Shown here one piece after another: positions 1 to 8,991 of a stretch of 64,000 nucleotides of DNA. The notes beneath the pieces were generated by a model that ran no database searches, was not told where the DNA came from, and saw nothing but the letters and a program-made list of their open reading frames with translations. The position numbers were made by a program, and so were the translations under genes. Numbering within the stretch: position 1 is the first letter of the stretch; every line of letters starts with the position of its first letter. Origin of the DNA: Bacteroides oleiciplenus YIT 12058 (lineage in GTDB: Bacteria > Bacteroidota > Bacteroidia > Bacteroidales > Bacteroidaceae); the NCBI RefSeq assembly GCF_000315485.1, contig NZ_JH992943.1, positions 81,594 to 145,593 on the forward strand. The letters are read 5' to 3'.

Positions 1-191
1 GTACTATTGCAACAAGTCCACTATTGGGGTATTAAGTATACCTAATAGCGGTCATTTGCCAAAGGACAACAATAGAAATTCCAAAATAAAGAGATAAAGA
101 GCATTTCCTTTTTAATACAAAATGTCAAAGAACACTTGATTCTTACTTTTTACACAACCTCCAAGCCGGAGAGTGGCAATGGTCTGTAACG

Positions 192-1754
192 TTGGATGGA
201 ACAGTTTCCGGTGAGACGGGGAAATATCCTACGGCTTTCTTATGGATACCTGCTGACTGCATGCAGGTAAAAGCCATTATTGTGGGACAGCACAATATGA
301 GTGAAGAGACCCTCTTTGAGAATCCTCTTTTCCGCAAGGAGATGCAGCAACTGGGAATCGGATTTGTCTGGATTACACCGGGAATCGACCAGCAATGGGA
401 TGTATCGAAAGGTACACAACAAATCTTTGAAAAGATGATGTCCGACTTAGCAAAAGTCAGCGGTTACAGGGAATTGAAAAATATTCCGATTGTGCCTATC
501 GGACATTCAGCTATGGCAACCTACCCCTGGAACTTTGCAGCATGGAATCCGAAACGGACACTGGCCATCATCTCACTGCACGGTGATGCTCCCCGCACAA
601 ACTTGACCGGCTACGGACGGGAAAATCTGGAATGGGGAAGAAACCGTAACATTGATGGCATTCCCGGACTCATGATAGAAGGAGAGTATGAATGGTGGGA
701 AGACCGCGTCACTCCCGCTCTGGCCTTCCGCATGATGTATCCGAAAAGCTGTGTCTCTTTCCTCTGCGACACAGGACGTGGACATTTTGATGTAGCAGAC
801 GAAACCGCAGCGTATATCGCTTTATTTCTGAAAAAAGCAATAGAACAAAGATTCCCGGATGAATTTTCGGAAGACGGAATTGTAAAAATGAAACCGATAA
901 ATCCAACCGATGGTTGGTTGGCAGAACGTTGGCATCCCAACCAGAAAAGACGTGCCAAAGCTGCCCCTCATTCTGCATATAAAGGTGACCGCCACGATGC
1001 TTTCTGGTATTTTGATGAGGAAATAGCTACCATTACAGAAAAGCGCTACGCAGAAAATCCGGGCAAAAAAGAGCAATATCTGAGTTTTACGCAGGATGGA
1101 AAACTTCCGAAATATGACGAGAAGCTACATGCACGCATTCAGACCACATTCCTCCCCGAAAAAGACGGAGTAACCTTTCATTTAAAAGCCGTCTTTACTG
1201 ATTCTTTGCGAACCCAATTTTCGCAGGAACATGCAAACGGGGTACCGGAAATCACACGCATCTGTGGACCTGTACAGAAGGTAAATGACACTACTTTCAT
1301 CGTGTCATTCTATCGTATGGGAATGGATAATCCCCGGCGTACAAACAGCATATGGCTGTTGGCCAGTAACCCAGGAGACCGAAAATACAAGAGTACAGTG
1401 CAACAACTTACTTTCAATATTCCTTATCGGAACACTGATGGAAAACGGCAGCATATCCTGTTTCCCGGTTTACCGGATGTGAACAAAGCGACAAAATCCC
1501 TGACTCTCAAGGCAAGCAGTGATTGCGGATTACCTGTCTCCTACTATATAAAAGAAGGTCCCGCCATAATACAAGGTAATCAGGTAGTACTTACCCCTAT
1601 CCCACCCCGCTCCAAATTTCCGATGAAAGTCACCGTTGTAGCCTGGCAATATGGCATTGCCGGAAAAGTACAGACAGCAGAACCAGTGGAACGTATCTTT
1701 TTCATCACAGATAAGAAAGGAGGCCAAGGAGTTATCGCTTCGCTCAGGAGTTAG
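192..1754 (+). CDS. Secreted alpha/beta-hydrolase-like protein, 5' end disrupted
   Basis: The protein looks like a secreted alpha/beta-hydrolase or esterase accessory enzyme. Counting from the TTG at 192, a nucleophile elbow GHSA places Ser106, and RGHFD (His198) fits the triad histidine. The C-terminal third is beta-rich and unassigned. The frame stays open upstream to the stop at 87-89 and reads LQAGEWQW just before 192, which looks like the end of a signal peptide and the mature N-terminus. No in-frame ATG or hydrophobic core lies there. The only nearby ATG (122) is out of frame, so the TTG is probably not the real start. The last residues (GVIASLRS) are read from an intergenic repeat. It is the first gene of a + strand run of glycan-degrading enzymes. 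It may be a pseudogene or carry a sequence error; the exact substrate is unknown. Confidence 0.6.
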   Translation: MDGTVSGETGKYPTAFLWIPADCMQVKAIIVGQHNMSEETLFENPLFRKEMQQLGIGFVWITPGIDQQWDVSKGTQQIFEKMMSDLAKVSGYRELKNIPIVPIGHSAMATYPWNFAAWNPKRTLAIISLHGDAPRTNLTGYGRENLEWGRNRNIDGIPGLMIEGEYEWWEDRVTPALAFRMMYPKSCVSFLCDTGRGHFDVADETAAYIALFLKKAIEQRFPDEFSEDGIVKMKPINPTDGWLAERWHPNQKRRAKAAPHSAYKGDRHDAFWYFDEEIATITEKRYAENPGKKEQYLSFTQDGKLPKYDEKLHARIQTTFLPEKDGVTFHLKAVFTDSLRTQFSQEHANGVPEITRICGPVQKVNDTTFIVSFYRMGMDNPRRTNSIWLLASNPGDRKYKSTVQQLTFNIPYRNTDGKRQHILFPGLPDVNKATKSLTLKASSDCGLPVSYYIKEGPAIIQGNQVVLTPIPPRSKFPMKVTVVAWQYGIAGKVQTAEPVERIFFITDKKGGQGVIASLRS

Positions 1755-1869
1755 AGGGAGTTAAAGGCCGATAGTCCCCTTAATGCTTTCCTTTGCTTGT
1801 GAGTAGCAGGAGTATCGGCTTTTAACTCCTAAGCCTGCCCCGCGGGCGGATAGCTCCTTCTAACTCCCG
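1729..1869. repeat. Nested inverted-repeat intergenic element
   Basis: The inner arms 1756-1773 (GGGAGTTAAAGGCCGATA) and 1813-1830 (TATCGGCTTTTAACTCCT) pair with two mismatches. Outer arms near 1747-1760 and 1853-1867, built on GGAGTTAGA/TCTAACTCC, also pair. The element begins inside the upstream gene and supplies its final codons and stop. It looks like a dispersed Bacteroides palindromic element that also acts as a hairpin terminator; no second copy was found in this window. Confidence 0.6.
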
Positions 1870-2025
1870 ATTTACTTCATATCCGCACAAAAATGAAGTA
1901 ACTTTGCCAACAGACAAAAGATATTCCATATTTCCAAAAGGGCTTTTGAGTATCCATTACTCCTTATTCGTATATTACACATAGAAAACGTTCAAGTAAA
2001 AAAGTGACCCTTAAAATATAAAAGT

Positions 2026-3951
2026 ATGAAATGTAAAAAGTTAATAGTGATAACTATTTGTTCGATAGTAGCGAGCAACCTTCTTGCCCAATCCATCTAT
2101 CCCGGACAGCATGCAGGGAAAATGAAAAAAGAAACCATAGCTCCTATGCAGGTACAAAGTTTTGATTTAAAAGATATACGCCTGCTTCCGAGCCGCTTCC
2201 GCGACAACATGATGCGGGACTCTCTCTGGATGACCTCAATAGCAACCAACCGTCTGCTACACAGCTTCCGCAACAATGCAGGTGTATTTGCAGGACGTGA
2301 AGGCGGATATATGACCGTAAAGAAACTGGGCGGTTGGGAGTCTCTGGATTGCGAAATACGCGGACATACCACCGGACACCTATTATCAGCATACGCACTG
2401 ATGTATGCAGCCTCCGGAAGTGAAATCTTCAAATTAAAAGGCGACAGTCTGGTCAGCGGATTGGCTGAAGTGCAGGACGCTTTGGGAAACGGATATCTCA
2501 GTGCTTATCCCGAAGAACTGATTAATCGAAATATACGTGGGACAAGTGTGTGGGCACCTTGGTATACATTGCACAAACTCTTTTCCGGCTTGATAGACCA
2601 ATACCTCTATACAGACAATAAACAGGCATTGAAAGTAGTAACCCGCATGGGTGACTGGGCTTACAATAAACTGAAGCCTCTTGATGAAGAGACACGAAAG
2701 AGAATGATACGGAACGAGTTCGGCGGAGTAAACGAGTCTTTCTATAACCTCTACGCCATTACAGGAGATGAACGCTACCATTGGCTCGCCAATTTCTTCT
2801 ATCACAACGATGTAATCGATCCTCTGAAAGAACAGCGCGACGATTTGGGTACGAAACACACCAATACATTCATTCCCAAGGTTCTGGCCGAAGCCCGCAA
2901 CTATGAGCTGACGCAAAATGCAGAAAGCCGCACGCTGACTGATTTCTTCTGGCATACCATGATTGCCCATCACACCTTTGCCCCCGGCTGCAGCAGTGAT
3001 AAAGAACACTACTTTGACCCGCAGCAATTCTCCAAACACCTCACCGGCTATACCGGAGAAACATGTTGCACATACAATATGCTGAAACTAAGCCGTCACC
3101 TGTTCTGCTGGACGGGAGATGCCTCCATAGCTGACTACTATGAACGGGCACTCTACAACCATATCTTGGGACAGCAAGACCCGGAAACCGGAATGTTCTC
3201 CTATTTCCTGCCTTTGCTATCCGGCTCACACAAAGTGTACAGTACCCAAGAGAACTCTTTCTGGTGTTGTGTAGGCAGTGGCTTTGAAAACCATGCCAAA
3301 TACGGAGAAGCCATTTATTATCAGAATGAGAAAGGAATTTACGTGAATCTCTTTATCCCTTCAGAAGTAAACTGGAAAGAAAAAGGAATGACTATTCGTC
3401 AGGAAACGAACTTCCCAGCGGAAGAAACCACTATCCTGAGCATCCATGCGAAAGAGCCGGTAAAAACGACTGTTTATCTGCGCTATCCCTCATGGAGCAA
3501 GAAGGTGACAGTATCCGTTAATGGCAAGAAAGTATCTGTAAAACAAAAACCAGGATCATATATTGCCGTCACACGCCAATGGAAAGACGGAGATAAGATT
3601 GAGGCCAATTATCCAATGGAAATACAGTTGGAAACAACTCCCGATAATCCTCAAAAGGGAGCGTTAGTATATGGGCCGTTAGTATTGGCGGGTGAACTTG
3701 GCACCGAAGGAATGCAGTCTCCGGCTCCTTTCTCCAATCCTGCGCTATATAATGATTACTATACTTACGATTATCATATTCCGGCAGGATTGAATACGAC
3801 ATTGCAAGTAGACTTAAAACACCCGGAACGTAGCCTGCAACGTACAGGTAAAGAACTGGAGTTCAAAAATGCGGAAGGTACTATATTGAAGCCTCTGTAC
3901 GATGTGCACCATCAACGTTATGTTGTATATTGGGATTTAAAAACAAAATAG
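2026..3951 (+). CDS. GH127-family (DUF1680) beta-L-arabinofuranosidase
   Basis: This is a secreted glycosidase predicted to release beta-L-arabinofuranosyl residues. It has a signal peptide ending near LLAQ and the family's (alpha/alpha)6-barrel signatures GGWESLDCEIRGHTTGH and WAPWYTLHKLFSGL. The Cys-metal active site of the family is visible: Glu345-Thr-Cys347 in the ETCCTYN motif and Cys414-Cys415 in FWCCVGSG, where the first Cys of the pair matches the nucleophile of characterised GH127 enzymes. The closely related GH146 is an alternative family call. Length (641 aa) is normal. The stop codon is followed directly by the ATG of the next gene, so the two are co-transcribed. A TAnnTTTG box at 1899-1906 may be its promoter, but no clear -33 element was seen. 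Confidence 0.85.
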   Translation: MKCKKLIVITICSIVASNLLAQSIYPGQHAGKMKKETIAPMQVQSFDLKDIRLLPSRFRDNMMRDSLWMTSIATNRLLHSFRNNAGVFAGREGGYMTVKKLGGWESLDCEIRGHTTGHLLSAYALMYAASGSEIFKLKGDSLVSGLAEVQDALGNGYLSAYPEELINRNIRGTSVWAPWYTLHKLFSGLIDQYLYTDNKQALKVVTRMGDWAYNKLKPLDEETRKRMIRNEFGGVNESFYNLYAITGDERYHWLANFFYHNDVIDPLKEQRDDLGTKHTNTFIPKVLAEARNYELTQNAESRTLTDFFWHTMIAHHTFAPGCSSDKEHYFDPQQFSKHLTGYTGETCCTYNMLKLSRHLFCWTGDASIADYYERALYNHILGQQDPETGMFSYFLPLLSGSHKVYSTQENSFWCCVGSGFENHAKYGEAIYYQNEKGIYVNLFIPSEVNWKEKGMTIRQETNFPAEETTILSIHAKEPVKTTVYLRYPSWSKKVTVSVNGKKVSVKQKPGSYIAVTRQWKDGDKIEANYPMEIQLETTPDNPQKGALVYGPLVLAGELGTEGMQSPAPFSNPALYNDYYTYDYHIPAGLNTTLQVDLKHPERSLQRTGKELEFKNAEGTILKPLYDVHHQRYVVYWDLKTK

Positions 3952-5043
3952 ATGAAAAAGAATCTTCTTACAGTTTCTCTTTGGGGAATTTATTTTTTAC
4001 TCCTATCATGCCGCCCTGTCAGTAACAGGCAAGCGGCTTATGATTTTGCACCGCTCGATTCTATTATCACTGGCTGGATAGATAAAGAGTATTATCCCGG
4101 AGCAACCATTTGTGTAGTTAAGGATGATAGTATTATATTTCAGAAAGCCTATAGGAATTTTACTCCCGACACTAAAGTGTATGTTGCGTCTGCCGGAAAA
4201 TGGGTAGCAGCAGCAGTCATTGGAGCAGTGGTAGACCGTACTGGCCTGAGTTGGGATGATAGTGTGGCAAAATGGATACCGGAATTTAAAAACGATATCA
4301 AAGGAAGCATCCCGCTACGGCAATTACTTTCGCATACTTCCGGTGTACGCCCGTATTTACCGGAACCTCGGGTAGACAACTATAATCATCTGGATTCATC
4401 CATGATTGAGATTCTTCCATTGGATACGGTTTTCACTCCGGGCACCCGCTTTGAATATGGCGGACTTGCCATGCAGATTGCCGGAAGGATGGCAGAAAAA
4501 GCCATGAATAAAGAATTTGAAGAACTATTCCAGGAGTTGATTGCCAAGCCTTTAGGAATGAACAATTCTCATTTCACTCCGATCAATACAGACGGCGGAC
4601 ATGCACCGATGCTAGGAGGAGGACTATGCACAACCTTGCACGACTATATGTGTTTCCTGAATATGATATACCATGAAGGTATGTTCAAAAGCAGGCAGAT
4701 ACTACAACCGGAAACTATACGAGAAATGCAAGCTGATCAAATAGGCAATGCCGAAGTCCGTCCGGGAGAATATGTAGAACGAGCTTTAGGACAACACCAT
4801 ACCGGTATTTATGGATTAGGAGAATGGAGGGAATTGGTAGACCCGACAACAGGTGAAGCCTATCAAATCAGTTCGCCAGGTTGGGCCGGTGCTTACCCAT
4901 GGATAAACAAACGTGACCAGGTATATGGTTTCTTTATTACCCATGTACAGGGAAGTTCTCAGAAAGAAGATGGATTTTCATCTTTCTATGGAAGTCCGGT
5001 TCTATCAAAAACTGTTTCAGAAATAGTTTCCTCCATAAAGTGA
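3952..5043 (+). CDS. Beta-lactamase-fold serine hydrolase lipoprotein
   Basis: This is a member of the class C beta-lactamase / penicillin-binding-protein-like serine hydrolases, which include esterases and D-aminopeptidases. The SxxK motif is Ser80-Ala-Gly-Lys83, HTSG follows near residue 127, and the usual YxN is replaced by Y-G-G in FEYGGLAMQ. An N-terminal lipobox ending in Cys20 (LLSC) predicts an outer-membrane lipoprotein. Start and upstream stop are contiguous (TAG-ATG), so it is translated with GH127. In this context it could deacylate a glycan rather than act on beta-lactams; that is inference. Confidence 0.75.
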   Translation: MKKNLLTVSLWGIYFLLLSCRPVSNRQAAYDFAPLDSIITGWIDKEYYPGATICVVKDDSIIFQKAYRNFTPDTKVYVASAGKWVAAAVIGAVVDRTGLSWDDSVAKWIPEFKNDIKGSIPLRQLLSHTSGVRPYLPEPRVDNYNHLDSSMIEILPLDTVFTPGTRFEYGGLAMQIAGRMAEKAMNKEFEELFQELIAKPLGMNNSHFTPINTDGGHAPMLGGGLCTTLHDYMCFLNMIYHEGMFKSRQILQPETIREMQADQIGNAEVRPGEYVERALGQHHTGIYGLGEWRELVDPTTGEAYQISSPGWAGAYPWINKRDQVYGFFITHVQGSSQKEDGFSSFYGSPVLSKTVSEIVSSIK

Positions 5044-5147
5044 TCAATGCCCGTTTCAGAAGTGAAAAACGACCGGCAGCAGTTGTCGTTAATGGAAAGG
5101 GAATACCAATCGTTTACGAAAAGTCAACTATCAAGATAAAGCAATAA
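5043..5147 (+). pseudogene. Remnant of a coding sequence C-terminus
   Basis: Downstream of the serine hydrolase, a short frame reads about 33 codons to TAA (5145-5147). It includes RPAAVVVNGKGIPIVYE, a beta-strand pattern like the C-terminal beta-sandwich of glycoside hydrolases. It has no start codon or ribosome-binding site of its own. It may be the tail left by deletion of a former PUL gene, or chance coding-like sequence. Confidence 0.3.
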
Positions 5148-5240
5148 CAAATTCCCGATTCTACCCAATTATTCTTCCATTCAATTGAGTATATTCTTCT
5201 GATAAACCGTATTTATATAAAAACAATAAGTACAAAGATT

Positions 5241-7184
5241 ATGAAGAATATAAATTCGGCAATCATTATGCTGGCTTTCAGTTCCACTCTCCTTGCAGAA
5301 AATACAAAGGAACTGAAGCTGGCATCTCCCAATGGGACACAGGAAATCGTGTTCTATCAGAAACAAATTTCACCAACGGTGAACCAACTTTGTTACCGGG
5401 TGGACTATAAAGGGCATCCTGTCATCAACGAATCACGTGCCGGGCTGGAACTGGATAATCGCATTTGGGAAATGGCTTTAGGAGCGAGAGACCTCAAACA
5501 ACCTGCATCCTGGATGGATAACCTGGAAGTGGACTCCGTAACCTATCAGCCCGAAACAAACATCACCTGGCATCCCCTTTACGGAGAGCGCAGCACAGTA
5601 CGCGACCATTACAAGGCCGCTACCATCTATTTATCCAAAAAAGATAATTCCCAATACCGCCTCAACGTCGAAGTGCGCGCCTACGATGAAGGTGTTGCTT
5701 TCCGCTATTTCTTTCCCGAACATCCGAAAGCCATCTTCCACAAAGTGGTGGGCGATCTGACGGAATACACACTTCCCGAAGGCACGAAAGCATGGACGGA
5801 ACAGTGGGCACAGGCTTTTTTCGAATATCTGGATATAAACGACATCAAACGTCCGGTGGAACGTGCTCTGACTATGGAACTACCTAACGGAACATGGGCT
5901 GCACTGGCTGATGCTGATATAGACGACTGGTGCCTCACCAAATATCTCGCCTCTACAGAAAAAAAGAATACGCTCACTTCTATCATGTATAGTCCCGTAG
6001 ACGTAGTGACCTACTATGCTACTCCCTGGAAAATTGTGATGGCGGCAGATAAACCTGGAGAATTGCTGGAACACAATGACATTATCCAAAATTTAAATCC
6101 TCCTTGTGAGATAGCAGACGCTGCTTCCTGGGTGAAACCGGGTAAAATTATGCGTGAAACTACCATCACCACCGAAGGGGCTATTGCAACAATTGATTTC
6201 TGTGCAGCGCACAACATTCCATATATGCTTTTCGACTGGCAATGGTATATGCCCTGTACGTCGCATGACGGAGATGCTACGAAAGTAGTTCCCAAACTGG
6301 ATATGCCTCGTGTAATAGCTTATGGAAAAGAAAAAGGTATAGGCATATGGGTATACGTCAATCAACATGCACTGATGAAACAAATGCGGGAGCTTTTCCC
6401 ATTGCTCCGCCAATGGGGGATTGTTGGTGTGAAATCCGGATTTGTGCAATACGCCAGCCATCGCTGGGCCACATGGATGCACGATATGGTACGTCTGGCA
6501 GCAGAAAATCACCTACTAATGAATATTCACGATGAATATCGTCCGTCCGGTTTCAGCCGTACATATCCTAACCTTTTGACGCAGGAAGGAATCTGCGGAA
6601 ATGAAGAATTCCCTGATGCAACCCACAATGTGACATTGCCTTTCACGCGCATGATTAACGGTGCGGCAGACTATACCATCTGTTACTACGACAAACGTCT
6701 GAAGACAACACATGCCCATCAACTGGCAGCCTCACTCGTCTTCTACAGTCCGTTGCAAACCATTTTCTGGTATGATAAGCCGTCATTCTATAACGGAGAA
6801 CCGGAAATTGAGTGGTTCGAAAACCTGCAAACCGTATTCGATGATACAAAAGTATTGGACGGAACACCCGGTAAAAACATCACCATGGCACGCCGCAAAG
6901 GGCAAGAATGGTTCGTCGCAGCCCTGACAAACAATGATGGTTCTACCGAAAATATCAATCTTTCTTTTCTCGATAAAGACCAAACATACCTCGCCTATAT
7001 CTACACCGATGGAGGCGAAAAGATAAAAACCAAGACGCAAGTAGCATGTACCTACCTCCTGGTAAATGGTACTCAAACGATGAAGTTCCAACTAAAGCCA
7101 AGCGGTGGCGCTGCTATACGTTTCGTCCCTATCGATGGAAAAGAAATGAAAAGATATAAGCAATACAAAGGACAACTATTATAA
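5241..7184 (+). CDS. GH97 glycoside hydrolase
   Basis: This is a secreted SusB-like enzyme: GH97 members are alpha-glucosidases or alpha-galactosidases and need calcium. Residues 1-20 form a signal peptide. The N-terminal beta-sandwich starts at LASPNGTQEI, followed by a (beta/alpha)8 barrel with MLFDWQWYMP, VNQHALM, GVKSGF, NIHDEYRPSG and QEGICGNEEF. Retaining members have an Asp nucleophile at the GVKSGF loop; here it is Gly400, which points to the inverting, SusB-type mechanism. Glu432 and Glu455/456 are then the likely base and metal residues. Length (647 aa) is normal. The 197-nt gap upstream contains a gene remnant, so it may have its own promoter. Confidence 0.85.
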   Translation: MKNINSAIIMLAFSSTLLAENTKELKLASPNGTQEIVFYQKQISPTVNQLCYRVDYKGHPVINESRAGLELDNRIWEMALGARDLKQPASWMDNLEVDSVTYQPETNITWHPLYGERSTVRDHYKAATIYLSKKDNSQYRLNVEVRAYDEGVAFRYFFPEHPKAIFHKVVGDLTEYTLPEGTKAWTEQWAQAFFEYLDINDIKRPVERALTMELPNGTWAALADADIDDWCLTKYLASTEKKNTLTSIMYSPVDVVTYYATPWKIVMAADKPGELLEHNDIIQNLNPPCEIADAASWVKPGKIMRETTITTEGAIATIDFCAAHNIPYMLFDWQWYMPCTSHDGDATKVVPKLDMPRVIAYGKEKGIGIWVYVNQHALMKQMRELFPLLRQWGIVGVKSGFVQYASHRWATWMHDMVRLAAENHLLMNIHDEYRPSGFSRTYPNLLTQEGICGNEEFPDATHNVTLPFTRMINGAADYTICYYDKRLKTTHAHQLAASLVFYSPLQTIFWYDKPSFYNGEPEIEWFENLQTVFDDTKVLDGTPGKNITMARRKGQEWFVAALTNNDGSTENINLSFLDKDQTYLAYIYTDGGEKIKTKTQVACTYLLVNGTQTMKFQLKPSGGAAIRFVPIDGKEMKRYKQYKGQLL

Positions 7185-7327
7185 AAATAGATTTTCCATT
7201 GAGTGGATATAAATACTTAACCGTATTAATAAGCAATATTAGACTCTAACATGGATGAATTTAGGTAGAAGATTTTTTAAGGTAAAAAGAATTGTTTTCA
7301 GGATGTTTTATTTTAAGGTAATTAAGG

Positions 7328-8977
7328 ATGAAAAAGATACTTCTATTTGCGACTGTACTATGTGCCGCATGCTGGCAAGCAGAGGCTCAATATGTATCCA
7401 AGGTTTGGGTGGCGGACCAAAAAGATGGCACCTACATAAACCCTGTGCTACATGCTGATTATTCCGATCCGGATGTTTGTGCTGCGGGTGAAGATTTCTA
7501 CATGACAGCTTCCAGTTTCGGATGTGCTCCGGGACTCCCGATTCTGCATTCCAAAGATTTGGTAAACTGGAAATACGCAGGATATGCCCTGAAAGAGATT
7601 GAACCTGTTAGTTTTTTCAATTCTCCCCAACATGGCAAAGGTGTATGGGCACCATCTATCCGCCACCACAACGGAGAATTCTACATCTACTGGGGCGATC
7701 CCGACCACGGCATCTTTATGGTAAAAACGAAAGATCCCGCGGGAGAATGGGAAAAGCCGGTACTGGTAAAAGCTGGACGGGGAATGATAGACCCTGCCCC
7801 CCTATGGGATGAAGATGGAAAAGTTTATCTGGTACATGCATGGGCTGGAAGCCGGGCAGCTCTGAACAGCGTTGTCACTATATGCGAAATGAACACGGAA
7901 GGTACCAGGGTAATCAGTGAACCTATATTGGTATTCGATGGAAATGATGGAATGAACCACACTGTGGAAGGTCCTAAACTCTACAAACGAAATGGGTATT
8001 ATTACATATTTGCACCTGCGGGAGGCGTAGCAACCGGATGGCAATTGGTGCTGCGCTCACGCAATGTGTACGGTCCTTACGAGAAAAAAATCGTCATGGC
8101 ACAAGGCAATACAGATATCAATGGCCCGCATCAAGGTGCATGGGTAGATACCCCCACCGGAGAATCCTGGTTCGTCCACTTTCAGGACAAGGCAATGTAT
8201 GGACGTGTAGTTCATCTGAACCCGATGAAATGGGTAAATGACTGGCCTGTGATAGGAGAAGATAAAGACGGAGACGGCTGCGGTGAACCCGTAACCCGTT
8301 ATAAAAAGCCCAATGTAGGCAAAAGCTATCCCGTAGAAACACCGGTCGAAAGCGATGAATTCAACACCCGCCAATTAGGAATGCAATGGGAATGGCATGC
8401 CAACTATCAAGACACATTCGGCTTTACTTCCGACCTCGGCTTCATACGCATCTACGGACACATCCTTTCCAAAGATTTCGTGAACTTCTGGGAAGTACCC
8501 AATTTGCTATTACAAAAGTTCATGGCCGAAGAGTTCACCGCAACCACCAAATTAAAGGTATCCGCCAAAATGGATGGACAGCAATCAGGACTGATTGTCA
8601 TGGGATGGGATTACTGTTATATCGGCGTTGAAAAAGAGGGAGAGAAATTTATACTGAAACAAGTGACATGCACAGATGCGGAACAAGGAACACCCGAAAC
8701 AGTCACCCAGTTGGCAAATATTCCTATCAGCAAACAATTTGGCGCAGGATTGTATCCGAATTATGAAAGAGAAATTTATTTGCAGGTCAAAGTTAGTAAA
8801 GGTGGCATCTGTCACTTCTATTACAGCTTGGACGGAAAGAAATATAAAACAGCCGGTACATCTTTCACTGCACGGCAGGGAAAATGGATAGGTGCTAAAG
8901 TCGGACTATTCAGTACCGCCCCTTACGGCAAAGAAAGAGGATGGGTGGACGCCGATTGGTTTCATGTGGACAAATAA
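7328..8977 (+). CDS. GH43 glycoside hydrolase (xylosidase/arabinofuranosidase type)
   Basis: This is a secreted five-bladed beta-propeller glycosidase acting on xylosyl or arabinofuranosyl residues. A signal peptide ends at AEAQ. The propeller starts at NPVLHADYSDPDV, with Asp47 as probable base. Asp155 in MIDPAP is the pKa modulator and Glu214 in VEGPK the acid. A C-terminal beta-sandwich from about residue 335 (ESDEFNTRQLGMQWEWHANY) matches the extra domain of long GH43 enzymes. The subfamily cannot be set by eye. The GH88 gene begins 14 nt after the stop, so the two are one transcript. Confidence 0.85.
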   Translation: MKKILLFATVLCAACWQAEAQYVSKVWVADQKDGTYINPVLHADYSDPDVCAAGEDFYMTASSFGCAPGLPILHSKDLVNWKYAGYALKEIEPVSFFNSPQHGKGVWAPSIRHHNGEFYIYWGDPDHGIFMVKTKDPAGEWEKPVLVKAGRGMIDPAPLWDEDGKVYLVHAWAGSRAALNSVVTICEMNTEGTRVISEPILVFDGNDGMNHTVEGPKLYKRNGYYYIFAPAGGVATGWQLVLRSRNVYGPYEKKIVMAQGNTDINGPHQGAWVDTPTGESWFVHFQDKAMYGRVVHLNPMKWVNDWPVIGEDKDGDGCGEPVTRYKKPNVGKSYPVETPVESDEFNTRQLGMQWEWHANYQDTFGFTSDLGFIRIYGHILSKDFVNFWEVPNLLLQKFMAEEFTATTKLKVSAKMDGQQSGLIVMGWDYCYIGVEKEGEKFILKQVTCTDAEQGTPETVTQLANIPISKQFGAGLYPNYEREIYLQVKVSKGGICHFYYSLDGKKYKTAGTSFTARQGKWIGAKVGLFSTAPYGKERGWVDADWFHVDK

Positions 8978-8991
8978 AAAGAACTAATTAT

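Noticed and set aside
2434..3039. 201-codon - strand open frame
   Set aside because: It is antisense to the GH127 gene, whose Cys active-site motifs confirm the + strand.
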